From contig NZ_CP043959.1 in NCBI RefSeq assembly GCF_008632955.1, forward strand, positions 3,534,001-3,598,000: a stretch of DNA of 64,000 bases, given 5' to 3'. The DNA comes from Streptomyces tendae. Lineage in GTDB: Bacteria; Actinomycetota; Actinomycetes; Streptomycetales; Streptomycetaceae. This document shows, piece by piece, positions 8,201 through 17,501 of the stretch. Position 1 is the first letter of the stretch. Each line of letters starts with the position of its first letter. The notes below the pieces were generated by a model. The model did not search any database. It saw nothing but the letters and a program-made list of their open reading frames with translations, and had not been told where the DNA came from. The position numbers were made by a program, and so were the translations under genes.

Positions 8201-9678
8201 CCCCGCTCCGCGGACTTCGGGCCCGACCGCGCCAGCTCCGAACGCCGGTAGGAGTAGCCGAAGTACACGAGCAGGCCGATCGCGAACCACACGGCGAACC
8301 GCGCCCAGGTCTGCCACTGCAGGAACGTGATGAGCCAGATCGAGAACATCACCCCCACCGCCGGCACCACCGGCATCCACGGGGTGCGGAAGGCGCGCGG
8401 CAGACCGGGCTGCCGGTAGCGCAGCACGATCACCGCCGTGCACACCACCACGAACGCCAGCAGGATGCCGATGTTGGTGAGTTCGGCCGCCTCGCCGATC
8501 GGCAGGAACCCGGCGATGGCGGCCGACGCCGCCCCGACGATCCAGGTGACCCGGGTGGGGACATGCCGGGTCGGATGGGTCTTGGCGAACCACCGGGGCA
8601 GCAGCCCGTCCCGGGACATCGCGAACCACACCCGGGTGACACCCAGCATGAACGTGAACATCACGGTGAGGATGCCGATGATGGCCCCCACCGCGATCAC
8701 GTCCGCGAGCCCGCTCAGCCCCACCGACTTGAACGCCGTGGAGAAGCCGCTCTCCGGGTCGATGTCCTTGAAGTCCTGCATGCCCGTCAGCACCAGGCAG
8801 GCCGCCACGTAGAGCACCATCGAGATGATCAGCGAGTAGATGATCGCCTTCGGCATGTGCCGCTGCGCGTCCTTCGACTCCTCCGCCGCCGTCGACATCG
8901 CGTCGTAACCGAACACCGCGAAGAACACGGTCGCCGCCCCGGTGAAGGCCCCGCCCACACCGAACGGGAAGAACGGGTGGTAGTTCGAGGTCTCGATGTG
9001 GAACACCCCCACCCCGATCACCAGCAGCACGACGAGCACCTTCAGCACCACCACGACCGTCTCGAAGCGCGCCGCGTTCCTGATGCCGAGGTTCAGCAGG
9101 GCCGCGATGAGCAGGCACAGCAGCGCCGCGAACAGATCGACCCGGTGGCCGTCCCCGGTGCCGGGCGCGCCCAGCATCCAGGCCGGCAGATCCGCGCCCA
9201 TCTCGTTCACCAGGAAGCCGAAGTAGCCGGAGATGCCGATGGCGACCACCGCCACGATCGCCGTGTACTCCAGCAGCAGGTCCCAGCCGATGAACCAGCC
9301 CACCAGCTCGCCCAGCACCGCGTAGCCGTACGTGTAGGCCGAGCCGGCCTTCGGGATCATGCCCGCGAACTCCGCGTACGACAGCGCCGCCGCGGCGCTC
9401 GCGACACCCGCGATCAGGAAGGAGATCAGTACCGCGGGCCCCGCCGTGCCGTTGGCCACGGCCCCCGCGAGCGTGAAGATGCCCGCGCCGATGATGCCGC
9501 CCACACCGATCGCGGTGAGCTGCCACAGGCCCAGGGTGCGCTCCAGCCCCGGTCCCCGGCCGGTCTCCGTCTCCTCGATGTGCTCGATGGGTTTGCGGCG
9601 GAGAACGCCTTCGCCCGCCCGGAGCCCGGCCATGCGCGACACCTCTTCGCGATCGGCGAACGGCTGACGGCGGGTCAT
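8197..9678 (-). CDS. APC-superfamily amino acid permease
   Basis: A 493-residue transporter with about twelve membrane helices. The first helix has the APC unwound motif GVGGIIGAGIF (about 58-68), and AALSYAEFAGMIPKAGSAYTYGY follows as in cationic or general amino-acid permeases of this superfamily. The cytoplasmic loop AEESKDAQRHMPKAI is also characteristic. The substrate cannot be decided from sequence. It is 62 bases downstream of a universal stress protein gene on the same strand, so they are probably co-transcribed. An internal start at Met16 is possible, but 9678 has an AGGGG ribosome site. Confidence 0.9.
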   Translation of the reverse strand: MTRRQPFADREEVSRMAGLRAGEGVLRRKPIEHIEETETGRGPGLERTLGLWQLTAIGVGGIIGAGIFTLAGAVANGTAGPAVLISFLIAGVASAAAALSYAEFAGMIPKAGSAYTYGYAVLGELVGWFIGWDLLLEYTAIVAVVAIGISGYFGFLVNEMGADLPAWMLGAPGTGDGHRVDLFAALLCLLIAALLNLGIRNAARFETVVVVLKVLVVLLVIGVGVFHIETSNYHPFFPFGVGGAFTGAATVFFAVFGYDAMSTAAEESKDAQRHMPKAIIYSLIISMVLYVAACLVLTGMQDFKDIDPESGFSTAFKSVGLSGLADVIAVGAIIGILTVMFTFMLGVTRVWFAMSRDGLLPRWFAKTHPTRHVPTRVTWIVGAASAAIAGFLPIGEAAELTNIGILLAFVVVCTAVIVLRYRQPGLPRAFRTPWMPVVPAVGVMFSIWLITFLQWQTWARFAVWFAIGLLVYFGYSYRRSELARSGPKSAERG

Positions 9679-9740
9679 GATGCCCCTGTCGCACCGCCGA
9701 AGGAAGACACCACGCGAGCCGTGGGAGAGCCTTTACGGAA

Positions 9741-10202
9741 CTACGGCACCACCGTCACCGGCCAGCGCCCCGCCTTCACCAGCCGCACCGCCACCGAACC
9801 GACGAACCGGTGGCCCGCCTGCTCGGACGCCCCCACCACCACCGCGTCCGCCTTGAGGTCGTCCGCCGCCTTCACCAGGCCGCTGTAGGGGTCGCCGCGG
9901 AAGGTGTGGAACTCCCAGCGGATGTCGAAGATCCCCTTGATCCGCTCCATCGACTCCCGGATCTGCGCCACCAGGTCCTGCGCTATCTCCTCCGTGGCGT
10001 CCGCCACCGGCGCGCCCAGTGCCGCCCCGGCCGCCAGCACCGGCTGCACGTACACGATGGCGAGCAGCGCGCCCTGGCGCCGGGCCAGGCCCGAGGCGTA
10101 CGCCGCCGCGCGCAGCGAGGAGTCCGAGCCGTCCACCCCGGTCACGATCACCTTCGGACCGTCCGTGCCCCGCTCGAACCGATGGGCCTGCTGTTCCGTC
10201 AC
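9741..10202 (-). CDS. Universal stress protein (UspA family)
   Basis: A 153-residue single-domain Usp protein. It starts its first strand at KVIVTGVDGSDSSLRAAAYA and ends with VVVGASEQAGHRFVGSVAVR, a version of the G-x-G-x(9)-G-S nucleotide-binding pattern, then WPVTVVP. GTG 10202 gives the usual family length; the frame is open to 10352, but that extension is not conserved in type and would overlap the divergent deacetylase start. There is no clear ribosome site at either. Usp proteins next to permeases often modulate transport; here that is only inference from co-orientation. Confidence 0.85.
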   Translation of the reverse strand: MTEQQAHRFERGTDGPKVIVTGVDGSDSSLRAAAYASGLARRQGALLAIVYVQPVLAAGAALGAPVADATEEIAQDLVAQIRESMERIKGIFDIRWEFHTFRGDPYSGLVKAADDLKADAVVVGASEQAGHRFVGSVAVRLVKAGRWPVTVVP

Positions 10203-10350
10203 GGCAGCGAGGTTATCGGAGCCCCCATCCCCGGCACACCACGCGGTCCCCTGCGGATCTTCGCCGTATGCTGCGCCGATCAGGTGAAATCGTGCCGCCG
10301 CACCGGTGTCGCAGAGCTGCGCCGGACCTCCGCGGGGCGACTGATGAGTC

Positions 10351-11187
10351 ATGCAGAAGGATCAATTGCTCACCCGGCGCCGGGCGTTGCTCGCCGGTGC
10401 CGCCACGCTGGGCGCGGCAGGGCTGGCCGCGGCGCTCGCCCCGGGCTCCGCGAACCGCAGCGCGTCGGCGCCGCCCGCCGCCGGGGCGCCCCCGGCCCGC
10501 CGTCCGCTGAGGCCCTCGGAGTACCGCCTCCAGCCCCTGACCGGCTACGGCCCGCCGCGCACCGTCCCCGGCCGTACCCCGGTGCGTAAGGAGCCGCTGC
10601 TGCGGGTGCCGGACCACGGCCGCACCATGGTGCTCACCTTCGACGACGGGCCCGACCCCCGCTACACCCCCGACATCCTGGACACCCTGGCCCGCTACGA
10701 GGTGCGCGCGATGTTCTTCGTGTGCGGGGAGATGGCCGACTACAACCAGGACCTGGTGGCCCGGATGGCCGACGAGGGGCACGTGGTCGGCAACCACACC
10801 TGGACCCACCCCCTGCTCACAAGCCTGCGCCGCGGCCGCATCCGCTCCGAGATGGAACGCACCAGCGACGTCGTCGAGAAGGCCTGCGGCATCCGCCCGG
10901 AGTGGTTCCGCGCCCCCTACGGCGCCTGGAACCGGGCCGCCTTCCAGCTCGGTGCCGAACTGGGCATGGAACCCCTGGCCTGGACCGTCGACACCCTCGA
11001 CTGGACCGAGCCCGGCACCCGCACCATCGTCACGCGGGTCGAGGACGGCGCCGCCCCCGGCGTCGTGGTGCTGTCGCACGACGCCGGGGGCGAGCGCTCG
11101 CAGACCGTCCGGGCCCTGCGCTCCTACCTGCCGTACCTGCTGGACTCCGGGTACCACGTCACCGTGCCCCGCCGGGAGTACGTCTGA
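10351..11187 (+). CDS. Secreted polysaccharide deacetylase (NodB domain)
   Basis: A 278-residue exported enzyme that removes acetyl groups from N-acetylated cell-wall or other glycans (carbohydrate esterase family 4). The N-terminus LLTRRRALLAGAATLGAAGL is a Tat-like signal peptide. NodB motifs follow in order: TFDDGPDP (96-103, catalytic and metal Asp), HTWTHP (149-154, metal His), FRAPYGAWN, then DTLDW and VVLSHDAGG. All catalytic residues are present. It converges on a sortase gene, with a hairpin terminator between. Peptidoglycan is the probable substrate in a Gram-positive cell. Confidence 0.92.
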   Translation: MQKDQLLTRRRALLAGAATLGAAGLAAALAPGSANRSASAPPAAGAPPARRPLRPSEYRLQPLTGYGPPRTVPGRTPVRKEPLLRVPDHGRTMVLTFDDGPDPRYTPDILDTLARYEVRAMFFVCGEMADYNQDLVARMADEGHVVGNHTWTHPLLTSLRRGRIRSEMERTSDVVEKACGIRPEWFRAPYGAWNRAAFQLGAELGMEPLAWTVDTLDWTEPGTRTIVTRVEDGAAPGVVVLSHDAGGERSQTVRALRSYLPYLLDSGYHVTVPRREYV

Positions 11188-11189
11188 GA

Positions 11190-11217
11190 CGGTCCCCGCC
11201 CGCCCGGACGGGGACCG
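11190..11217. terminator. Bidirectional hairpin terminator
   Basis: CGGTCCCCG (11190-11198) pairs perfectly with CGGGGACCG (11209-11217) around a ten-base loop, in the 31-base gap between the convergent deacetylase and sortase genes. No U-tract, as is usual in Streptomyces. Confidence 0.7.
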
Positions 11218-11218
11218 C

Positions 11219-11884
11219 TCAGCGGACCTCGGCCAGGCGGGCGAAGGCGACCACGTTGCCGTCGTAGCCGTCCTGCTGGGTGAAGCCGCCGCCGCAGGTG
11301 ATGACCCGCAGCTCCGCGGTGCCCTTGGAGGCGTAGACCCGGTCGCCCGGGAAGTCGTTCTTCGAGAACACCTCGACGCCGTAGACCTCGAACACGGCGG
11401 TCTTGCCGTCCTTGCGCGCGACCTCGACCCGGTTGCCCTTCTTCAGCGCGCCCAGCCCGTAGAACACGGCCGGGCCCTGCGCGTTGTCGACGTGCCCGAC
11501 GACGACCGACGTGCCCTTCTCGCCCGGCGAGACCGCGCCGGTGAACCAGCCGGCCAGGTTGGGGTCCTCGGGCGGCGGCGCGTCCACCCAGCCCTCCGCG
11601 TCCAGGCCCACCGGGACGATCGGCGCGTCCACCTGGATCGCCGGGATCCGCACCCGGTCCGGCACCGCGTAGGGCAGCGGCTGGATCGTGCCGGCGAACA
11701 CGCCGGGGGTCGCGCTGTCCGCGGCGGCCGCGCCGGCCGGCTGCGGCGGGCCCACGTCGAACTCCCCGGAGCCGTTGCGGAGCAGTGCGAGGCCGGTGAG
11801 CAGGACCAGCGCTATCACGCCCCACGGGGCGCGCCTCCTCGGGCGTGCCTCCTCTTCGGCTTCGGCCGGCTCGAAAGCAGACAT
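11219..11884 (-). CDS. Class F sortase
   Basis: A 221-residue membrane-anchored transpeptidase. One helix (about 22-35) follows a short cytoplasmic Arg-rich tail. The catalytic triad is visible as H131 (VVGHVDN), C197 (VITCGGG) and R216. The start at 11884 has GGGGAAGG at good distance. Class F sortases attach or process surface proteins; no LPxTG substrate is present in the window. The divergent neighbour (12221-12718) is a secreted protein with a C-terminal helix and Arg tail but no sortase motif, so a partnership is only suggested by position. Confidence 0.9.
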   Translation of the reverse strand: MSAFEPAEAEEEARPRRRAPWGVIALVLLTGLALLRNGSGEFDVGPPQPAGAAAADSATPGVFAGTIQPLPYAVPDRVRIPAIQVDAPIVPVGLDAEGWVDAPPPEDPNLAGWFTGAVSPGEKGTSVVVGHVDNAQGPAVFYGLGALKKGNRVEVARKDGKTAVFEVYGVEVFSKNDFPGDRVYASKGTAELRVITCGGGFTQQDGYDGNVVAFARLAEVR

Positions 11885-12220
11885 TCGCCTTCCCCTCTCG
11901 ACACGGCCGTCGCCGTGTCACTCGCGCATGACGTGAACGCTAAGCGGAGGGTGCGCCACCGGCGACGGGACGGCGGCGAACGGGTGGCCCCCGGACGGGC
12001 GGGGTGCGCCATCCGAGGTGAACCCCGACGAAGATCTTCTGACGGTCCGTGACCTGCGGCGATGACCCCGGGTGCACAGGCCCCCGGGGGCCGCCCCTCA
12101 CCAGTACGGACCATTCCCGAAATGCGCGGCGGCGCCGGGCAACTGAGGGTCTTTCCGGGAGGCGCTTTCTCGCCGATCGGACCGGGGACGGGACCCGGGG
12201 CGTCTCCCGCGGAGGATCAC

Positions 12221-12718
12221 ATGCGCAACACACGTGCCCTTGCGGCCGCCGGCGCCGCGGTCGCCGTCCTGGGGGTCGCCGCCCCGGCGGCCGTCGCGGA
12301 CGGCGGACGGGTGCCCCACCCGTCCAACATCGTCGCCCTGCCCAGCGTCATCGCCCGCGGCGGCCAGCTGACCATCACGGTCGACGGCTGCCCCAACGGC
12401 GGTACGGCCACCTCGAACGCGTTCCCGCGGACGAACCTGACGCCGGTCAACGGCGCCAACGACACCTCCAAGGGCACCGCCACCATTGACCACGACGCCC
12501 GCCCGGGTCCCTACGACATCACCGTCCACTGCTCCGGGCGGAGCCTGACCCGCCCGGCCGCCTTCACCGTCATCGGCGGTGTCCGGGGCGGCATCGGCGG
12601 CAGCAGCACCAGCGGGGCGACGCCGACCGACATGGCGATCGGCGGGTCGCTGGTGGCCGCCGCGGTCCTCGGCAGCGGCATCTTCTGGATGCGCCGCCGC
12701 GCGGAGAAGCGGGTCTGA
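12221..12718 (+). CDS. Small secreted protein with C-terminal membrane anchor
   Basis: A 165-residue protein: signal peptide (MRNTRALAAAGAAVAVLGVAAPAAVADG, cut near residue 27), an Ig-like strand-rich domain of about 85 residues with two cysteines (VDGCPNGG and TVHCSGR) that probably form a disulfide, a Gly/Ser linker, one helix (MAIGGSLVAAAVLGSGIFWM) and the cytoplasmic tail RRRAEKRV. The start has GGAGGATCAC directly before ATG. The architecture resembles a sortase substrate, but no LPxTG-like motif precedes the helix. It is divergent from the class F sortase by 336 bases. Function unknown. Confidence 0.75.
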   Translation: MRNTRALAAAGAAVAVLGVAAPAAVADGGRVPHPSNIVALPSVIARGGQLTITVDGCPNGGTATSNAFPRTNLTPVNGANDTSKGTATIDHDARPGPYDITVHCSGRSLTRPAAFTVIGGVRGGIGGSSTSGATPTDMAIGGSLVAAAVLGSGIFWMRRRAEKRV

Positions 12719-12762
12719 GCCCGCCGTCCCCCTCGGTCCCCCGTTTCGCACGTGTTCGAAGG

Positions 12763-12798
12763 CCGCGCCCCGGATGCCCAAGGGTGTCCGGGGCGCGG
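12763..12798. terminator. Hairpin terminator
   Basis: CCGCGCCCCGGA (12763-12774) pairs perfectly with TCCGGGGCGCGG (12787-12798), between the secreted protein gene and the convergent LuxR-type regulator gene. Confidence 0.75.
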
Positions 12799-12830
12799 TC
12801 GTGCGCACACCGCGTCGGTGAGGGTCCCCT

Positions 12831-13814
12831 TCAGATCCACCCCCGGCGGGTGGCCTCCATGGCCAGCTGGAAGCGCGTCTGCGCGCCGAAGCGCCGCAGC
12901 AGCTTGGTGATGTGCCGCTGCACGGTGCGTTCGCTCCAGCCGAGCGCCCGGCCCGCCGCCTTGTCGGTGGCCCCCGACGCCAGCAGCGTCAGCAGCTTCT
13001 CCTCCTCCGGCGACAGCCGCTCGGGCGGGTCCACGTCCGCGGGCGGCGTCGAGGGCCGTATCTGCACGCTGCGTTCCCACACCGTCTCGAACAGGGCGAC
13101 CAGGGCGTCCAGCAGCGGCGAGGGGTGGATGACGTACGAGGCGGTCACCGTGTCGTCGCCGGGGCGCAGCAGGGGCAGCATGGCGACCCGGTCGTCGCAG
13201 ATCGCGAGCTTGCCCGGCAGCCCGGTGGCGATGCGGGCCTGTTCACCCAGCCGTATCCCGATGGCCACGTCCTCCAGCCACCCCGGCAGCTCCAGCACCG
13301 AACTGTCGTACAGCACGCGGTACTTGACGCCCCGAGCGAGCAGTTCGAGTTCCACGGGGTTGGGCTCGGAGTGGCCGGCCGCCGCCGCGTACGGAGGGCA
13401 GTCGAAGCCGCGCACCTGCGTGCGGGAGGCGCGCTGCATCTGCACCCAGTTGCGGTTGACCTCCTCGCGTCCCGAGACCACCTCGACCAGGTCGCCCGGG
13501 TGCGCGAAACGGCTGCCGGCCCGGTAGAGGGACATCAGCGCCGAGACGTGCGCACGCACGCCGTTCAACGCCTGCTCCCGTTCCCGCAGTACGGCTTCCA
13601 GAGCGCTGTCGGGAGGTACCGCCGTGTAACTGACGGGCCGTCCCTGACCGGCGGAGGCGAGCCCGAGACCGACCAGTGACCGCAGCACCCGGCCGGCCGC
13701 GCCCGGGGTGAGCCCGCAGTCGGCCGCGAGCTCCGCGGCCGTGGCCCGGGTCCGGCGGATCAGGGCGTCGTACACGGCTTCGTCGCGTTCGTCCAGGCCG
13801 ATCGGTTCCAGCAC
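12831..13814 (-). CDS. LuxR-type regulator with TrmB-like N-terminal domain
   Basis: A 327-residue DNA-binding protein with two helix-turn-helix regions. Residues about 9-65 (DEAVYDALIRRTRATAAELAADCGL) are a TrmB/winged-helix type domain; the middle (about 100-250) resembles the PLD-like sensor part of TrmB proteins; the last 65 residues (LSPEEEKLLTLLASGATDKA, then GWSERTVQRHITKLLRRFGA) are a LuxR-type helix-turn-helix. It is divergent from the large subtilase gene. The 167-base spacer contains CTTCCCG (13840-13846) and CGGGAAG (13855-13861), an inverted repeat that may be its own operator. Confidence 0.85.
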   Translation of the reverse strand: MLEPIGLDERDEAVYDALIRRTRATAAELAADCGLTPGAAGRVLRSLVGLGLASAGQGRPVSYTAVPPDSALEAVLREREQALNGVRAHVSALMSLYRAGSRFAHPGDLVEVVSGREEVNRNWVQMQRASRTQVRGFDCPPYAAAAGHSEPNPVELELLARGVKYRVLYDSSVLELPGWLEDVAIGIRLGEQARIATGLPGKLAICDDRVAMLPLLRPGDDTVTASYVIHPSPLLDALVALFETVWERSVQIRPSTPPADVDPPERLSPEEEKLLTLLASGATDKAAGRALGWSERTVQRHITKLLRRFGAQTRFQLAMEATRRGWI

Positions 13815-13981
13815 GGTCCGCCCTCTCGTCTCCTGTCGTCTTCCCGTCGGCTGTCGGGAAGTCGCCGCCGGTTGATCTTGTCAGGCGCCGACGGCGGATG
13901 TCAGCGTTCGACGAGCTTCGTGATCGGCCCCCACCTCGGCCCACCCATGGCGCGGACACGCGTCGCAGAAGGAGTGCCCCC

Positions 13982-16900
13982 ATGCCGCTCCCGGCCCGTC
14001 CGCCTCGCGGACAACACCGCCGGTACAGATCCCTGTTGTCCGTGCTCGGCATATGTGCCACCGCGCTGACCGCCGCTCCCGCGACGGCGCAGGCCACCCC
14101 TCCCGGCCCGTCCTTCCCGGCGGCCGCCGAGTCGAAGATCGACCCCGCCGTGCTGAAGCGGATGGACGCCGCCGGGGCACGCGGCGACGGACGCGTCGAG
14201 GCCGCCGTCGTCCTCCGGCACGGCGCGCCGGCCGTCACCCCCGACGACACCGCGGCGGAGGTCCGCCGCTCCCTCGCCCGCGGCACCGCCGCCGACCAGG
14301 CCCCGGTGGTGGACCTCGTCGAGGCCCGGGGCGACCGGGTGCTCAACACCTTCTGGCTCAAGAACATGGTCCTGGTGCGGGCCACGTCCGACACATTGCG
14401 CGACCTGGCCGCGCTGGCCCCCGTCGAGCGCGTCATCCCCAACTTCACCCTCGAGACCCCGTCCGGCGAGACGGTGGACAGCAGTGACAGGACCGTCGCC
14501 CGCGCCACCGCCGGATCCTCCACCTGGGGACTGGCCAGGATAGGCGCCGACAAGGTGCACAGCGAGCGGAAGATCACCGGGGCCGGCGTCCGCGTCGCCG
14601 TCCTCGACACCGGCATCGACGCCGCACACCCCGACCTCGCCGGCAAGCTGACCAGTGCCGACCCCGCCGATCCCGCCCACCCCGGCGGCTGGATCGAGTT
14701 CGACGCCGACGGCCGGCCGGTCCCCGGTTCCGTGCCGCACGACAGCGCCTACCACGGCACCCATGTGGCCGGCACGGTCGCCGGAGGCGACGCCTCCGGG
14801 ACACAGATCGGCGTGGCCCCCGGCGCCGAGCTGATGGGCGGCCTGGTCATCCCCGGCGGCCGCGGCAGCCTCGCCCAGGTCATCGCCGGCATGCAGTGGG
14901 CGATCGCCCCGTACGCCGCCGACGGCACCCCCGCCGGAAAGCCCGCCGACGTGGTCAGCATGTCGCTCGGCTCCGACGGCTACGCCGACGAACTCGTCGA
15001 ACCGGCCCGCAACATCGCGCGCGCCGGCATCTTCCCGGCCTTCGCCATCGGCAACGAGTGCTTCCAGGGATCGGCCAGTCCCGGCAACGTCTACGAGTCC
15101 GTCTCGGTCGGCGCGACCGACGCCGACGACAACGTTGCCGACTTCTCCTGCGGCGAGGTCGTCCACAAGAGCAACTGGAGCGCCCCGCCCGCCGAGTGGC
15201 CCGACACGTACGTCGTGCCCGACGTCTCCGCCCCCGGCGTCGACGTCCTCTCGGCGCTTCCCGACGGCGGCTACGGCACGCTCGACGGCACCTCCATGGC
15301 CACCCCGCACGTGTCCGGGACCGTCGCCCTCATGTTCCAGGCCCAGCCGGACCTGACGGCCGACGAAGCCCTCGCCGTCCTCTCCGGCACCTCCCGCGCC
15401 GACGACCGGTACGGGGAACTCCCCAACGCCCGCTACGGCCACGGACGCATCGACGCCTACGCGGCGGTCGCCGAGGCGGCCCTGCGCAGCGGAGTGCGCG
15501 GCACGGTGACCGACCGGCGGAGCGGCGAGCCGCTCGCGGGTGTCACGGTCGCGCGCAGCGACACCGGCCGCGCGGTCACCACGGACGCCTCGGGCCACTT
15601 CTCCCTCAGGCTCGCGCCCGGCACCCACGACCTGGCGCTGTCCCGTTTCGGATACGCCGACACCACGAGCCGGCAGCGGGTCCGCGCCGACCGCTACACC
15701 GACGTCCCGCTGGAGCTCACCCGCACCCGCTGGACGACGGTCAGCGGGACGCTGACGTACGGGCCGACCGGGACGACCGTGCCGGGCGCGACGGTCAGCG
15801 TCCTCGGCGTCCCGGACGACCTCACCGCGGTGACCGACCGCAACGGCCGCTACACCGTCCACGACGTGCCCGTCGGCGCCTACCGGATCAGGGCGGCCGC
15901 GCCCGGCATCTCCCGCTCCCGGCCGCTGGCCGTCACGGTGGACGGCCCCTCCGGAACCCGCGGGGCCGACCTCGAACTGCCCCCGCCGTCCGCCACCGAG
16001 CGGGCGTCCCTCACCAGTCAGGGCAGCCAGCCCGACAGCGACGCGTGGTGGGCCGACCTGAGCGACGACGGCCGGATCGTGGCCTTCGCCAGCCCCGCCT
16101 CCAACCTCGTGCCCGGAGACACCAACGGCACGCTCGACATCTTCGTCACCGACCGGGACCGGCAGACGACCGAGCGCGTGTCGGCCGCCTCCGACGGCAC
16201 CGAGGGCGACGACTTCTCCCTCACCCCGACCCTCACCGCCGACGGCCGGTACGTCGGCTTCAGCAGCGGTGCCGCCAACCTCGTGCCCGGGGACACCAAC
16301 GGCCAGACCGACGCCTTCGCGCACGACCGGACGACCGGTGTCACGGAGCGGGTCTCGGTCGCGTCGGACGGGACGGCGGCCGACGGCCTCTCCTCGGCGC
16401 CCTCGCTCAGCGCCGACGGCCGCTACGCCGTGTTCAACAGCGACGCCGACAACCTGGTGCCGGGCGACACCAACGGCACCACGGACGTCTTCCTGCGCGA
16501 CCGGAAGCTCGGCACCACCGTCCGCGTCTCCCAGGCGCCCGACGCCAACCCGGGCAACGGCGCGTCCCGCGAGCAGACCATCAGCGCCGACGCCCGGTAC
16601 ATCGCCTTCCAGAGCACGGCGGACAACCTGGTACCGGGCGACACCGACGGCACCGCCGACGTCTTCGTGCACGACCGCCTCACCGGCACGACGCGCCTGG
16701 TGGACGGTCCCGACGGGGCGAACACCGCGCCCCGGATCAGCGGCGACGGCACCGCGGTCGCCTTCGACAACGACTGGCGGCTCTACGTCCACGACCTGCG
16801 CACCGGGAAGAACGAGCGGGTCGACGTCACCGGCGACGGCACACCGGCCGACCAGTGGGGGTACGCGCCTTCCCTCAGCGCGGACGGCACGAAGGTGGCG

Positions 16901-17434
16901 TTCTACAGCTACGCCGCCAACCTCGCCCCCGGTGACACCAACGGCCGGGCCGACGTGTTCGTGCGCGACCGGCGGGCGGGCACCACGGTCCGGGTGTCGG
17001 ACGGCCTGGAGGACGCCGAGGGCGACGGCACCTCCGCGCTCCCCGCGCTCAGCGGCGACGGCCGGTACGTCGCCTTCGAGAGCACCTCGGCCAACCTGGT
17101 CGACGACGACACCAACCGTCACTCGGACGTGTTCGTCCACGACCTGGTCGCGGGCCCCGAGGCCCGGTTCGCGCCGCACGGTCTGACGGTGACGCCGCCC
17201 CGGGCGCGCCCCGGCGCCCCGGTGCACGTGAGCGCACGGGTGAAGAACGTCGGCGAGGTGAGGGGCACGTACACCGCCGTGCTGACGGTGGCGGGCGAGC
17301 CCGAGCAGCACCAGGACGTCACGGTCCGCCCCGGTCAGGAGGTGACGGTGCGCTTCACCGTCCGCCGGGCGGCCACGGGGAGCTACCCGGTGGGAATCGG
17401 CCCGCTGACTGGGGAGTTCGGCGTACGCCGGTGA
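13982..17434 (+). CDS. Secreted S8 (subtilisin) peptidase with carboxypeptidase-regulatory, propeller-like and CARDB-like domains
   Basis: A 1150-residue secreted protease. The start at 13982 follows GAAGGAG at correct spacing; an upstream in-frame ATG (13898) has none. Domains: signal peptide (about 1-38), propeptide (about 45-175), subtilase domain with catalytic D209 (VLDTGID), H258 (HGTHVAG) and S438 (GTSMATPHVSG) plus oxyanion region FAIGNEC; two carboxypeptidase-regulatory-like domains (about 500-665, GVTVARSDTGRAVTTDASG and GATVSVLGVPDDLTAVTDR); seven repeats of the type DGRYVAF-(S/A/N)NLVPGDTNG-DVFVHDR (about 690-1060); and a final CARDB-like domain (HVSARVKNVGEVRGTYTAVL). All catalytic residues are intact. 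The substrate is unknown; the divergent LuxR-type gene may control it. Confidence 0.92.
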   Translation: MPLPARPPRGQHRRYRSLLSVLGICATALTAAPATAQATPPGPSFPAAAESKIDPAVLKRMDAAGARGDGRVEAAVVLRHGAPAVTPDDTAAEVRRSLARGTAADQAPVVDLVEARGDRVLNTFWLKNMVLVRATSDTLRDLAALAPVERVIPNFTLETPSGETVDSSDRTVARATAGSSTWGLARIGADKVHSERKITGAGVRVAVLDTGIDAAHPDLAGKLTSADPADPAHPGGWIEFDADGRPVPGSVPHDSAYHGTHVAGTVAGGDASGTQIGVAPGAELMGGLVIPGGRGSLAQVIAGMQWAIAPYAADGTPAGKPADVVSMSLGSDGYADELVEPARNIARAGIFPAFAIGNECFQGSASPGNVYESVSVGATDADDNVADFSCGEVVHKSNWSAPPAEWPDTYVVPDVSAPGVDVLSALPDGGYGTLDGTSMATPHVSGTVALMFQAQPDLTADEALAVLSGTSRADDRYGELPNARYGHGRIDAYAAVAEAALRSGVRGTVTDRRSGEPLAGVTVARSDTGRAVTTDASGHFSLRLAPGTHDLALSRFGYADTTSRQRVRADRYTDVPLELTRTRWTTVSGTLTYGPTGTTVPGATVSVLGVPDDLTAVTDRNGRYTVHDVPVGAYRIRAAAPGISRSRPLAVTVDGPSGTRGADLELPPPSATERASLTSQGSQPDSDAWWADLSDDGRIVAFASPASNLVPGDTNGTLDIFVTDRDRQTTERVSAASDGTEGDDFSLTPTLTADGRYVGFSSGAANLVPGDTNGQTDAFAHDRTTGVTERVSVASDGTAADGLSSAPSLSADGRYAVFNSDADNLVPGDTNGTTDVFLRDRKLGTTVRVSQAPDANPGNGASREQTISADARYIAFQSTADNLVPGDTDGTADVFVHDRLTGTTRLVDGPDGANTAPRISGDGTAVAFDNDWRLYVHDLRTGKNERVDVTGDGTPADQWGYAPSLSADGTKVAFYSYAANLAPGDTNGRADVFVRDRRAGTTVRVSDGLEDAEGDGTSALPALSGDGRYVAFESTSANLVDDDTNRHSDVFVHDLVAGPEARFAPHGLTVTPPRARPGAPVHVSARVKNVGEVRGTYTAVLTVAGEPEQHQDVTVRPGQEVTVRFTVRRAATGSYPVGIGPLTGEFGVRR

Positions 17435-17459
17435 ACACCGGTAAGGCCCCCGCGTGACG

Positions 17460-17490
17460 GCCGCCCCCGACCGCAGAGGTCGGGGGCGGC
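17460..17490. terminator. Strong hairpin terminator after the subtilase gene
   Basis: GCCGCCCCCGACC (17460-17472) pairs perfectly over 13 bp with GGTCGGGGGCGGC (17478-17490), loop GCAGA. It lies between convergent genes and can serve both. Confidence 0.85.
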
Positions 17491-17501
17491 AGCCGTGCCG
17501 G

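Noticed and set aside
12221..12718. LPxTG-type sortase substrate
   Set aside because: The layout fits, but no LPxTG, LAxTG or similar motif was found before the membrane helix.
13901..17311. Minus-strand open frame of over 1100 codons opposite the subtilase gene
   Set aside because: It exists because GC-rich third positions remove stop codons on the other strand. It has no family match, Gly/Val/Arg-rich composition and no ribosome site, while the plus strand encodes clear domains.
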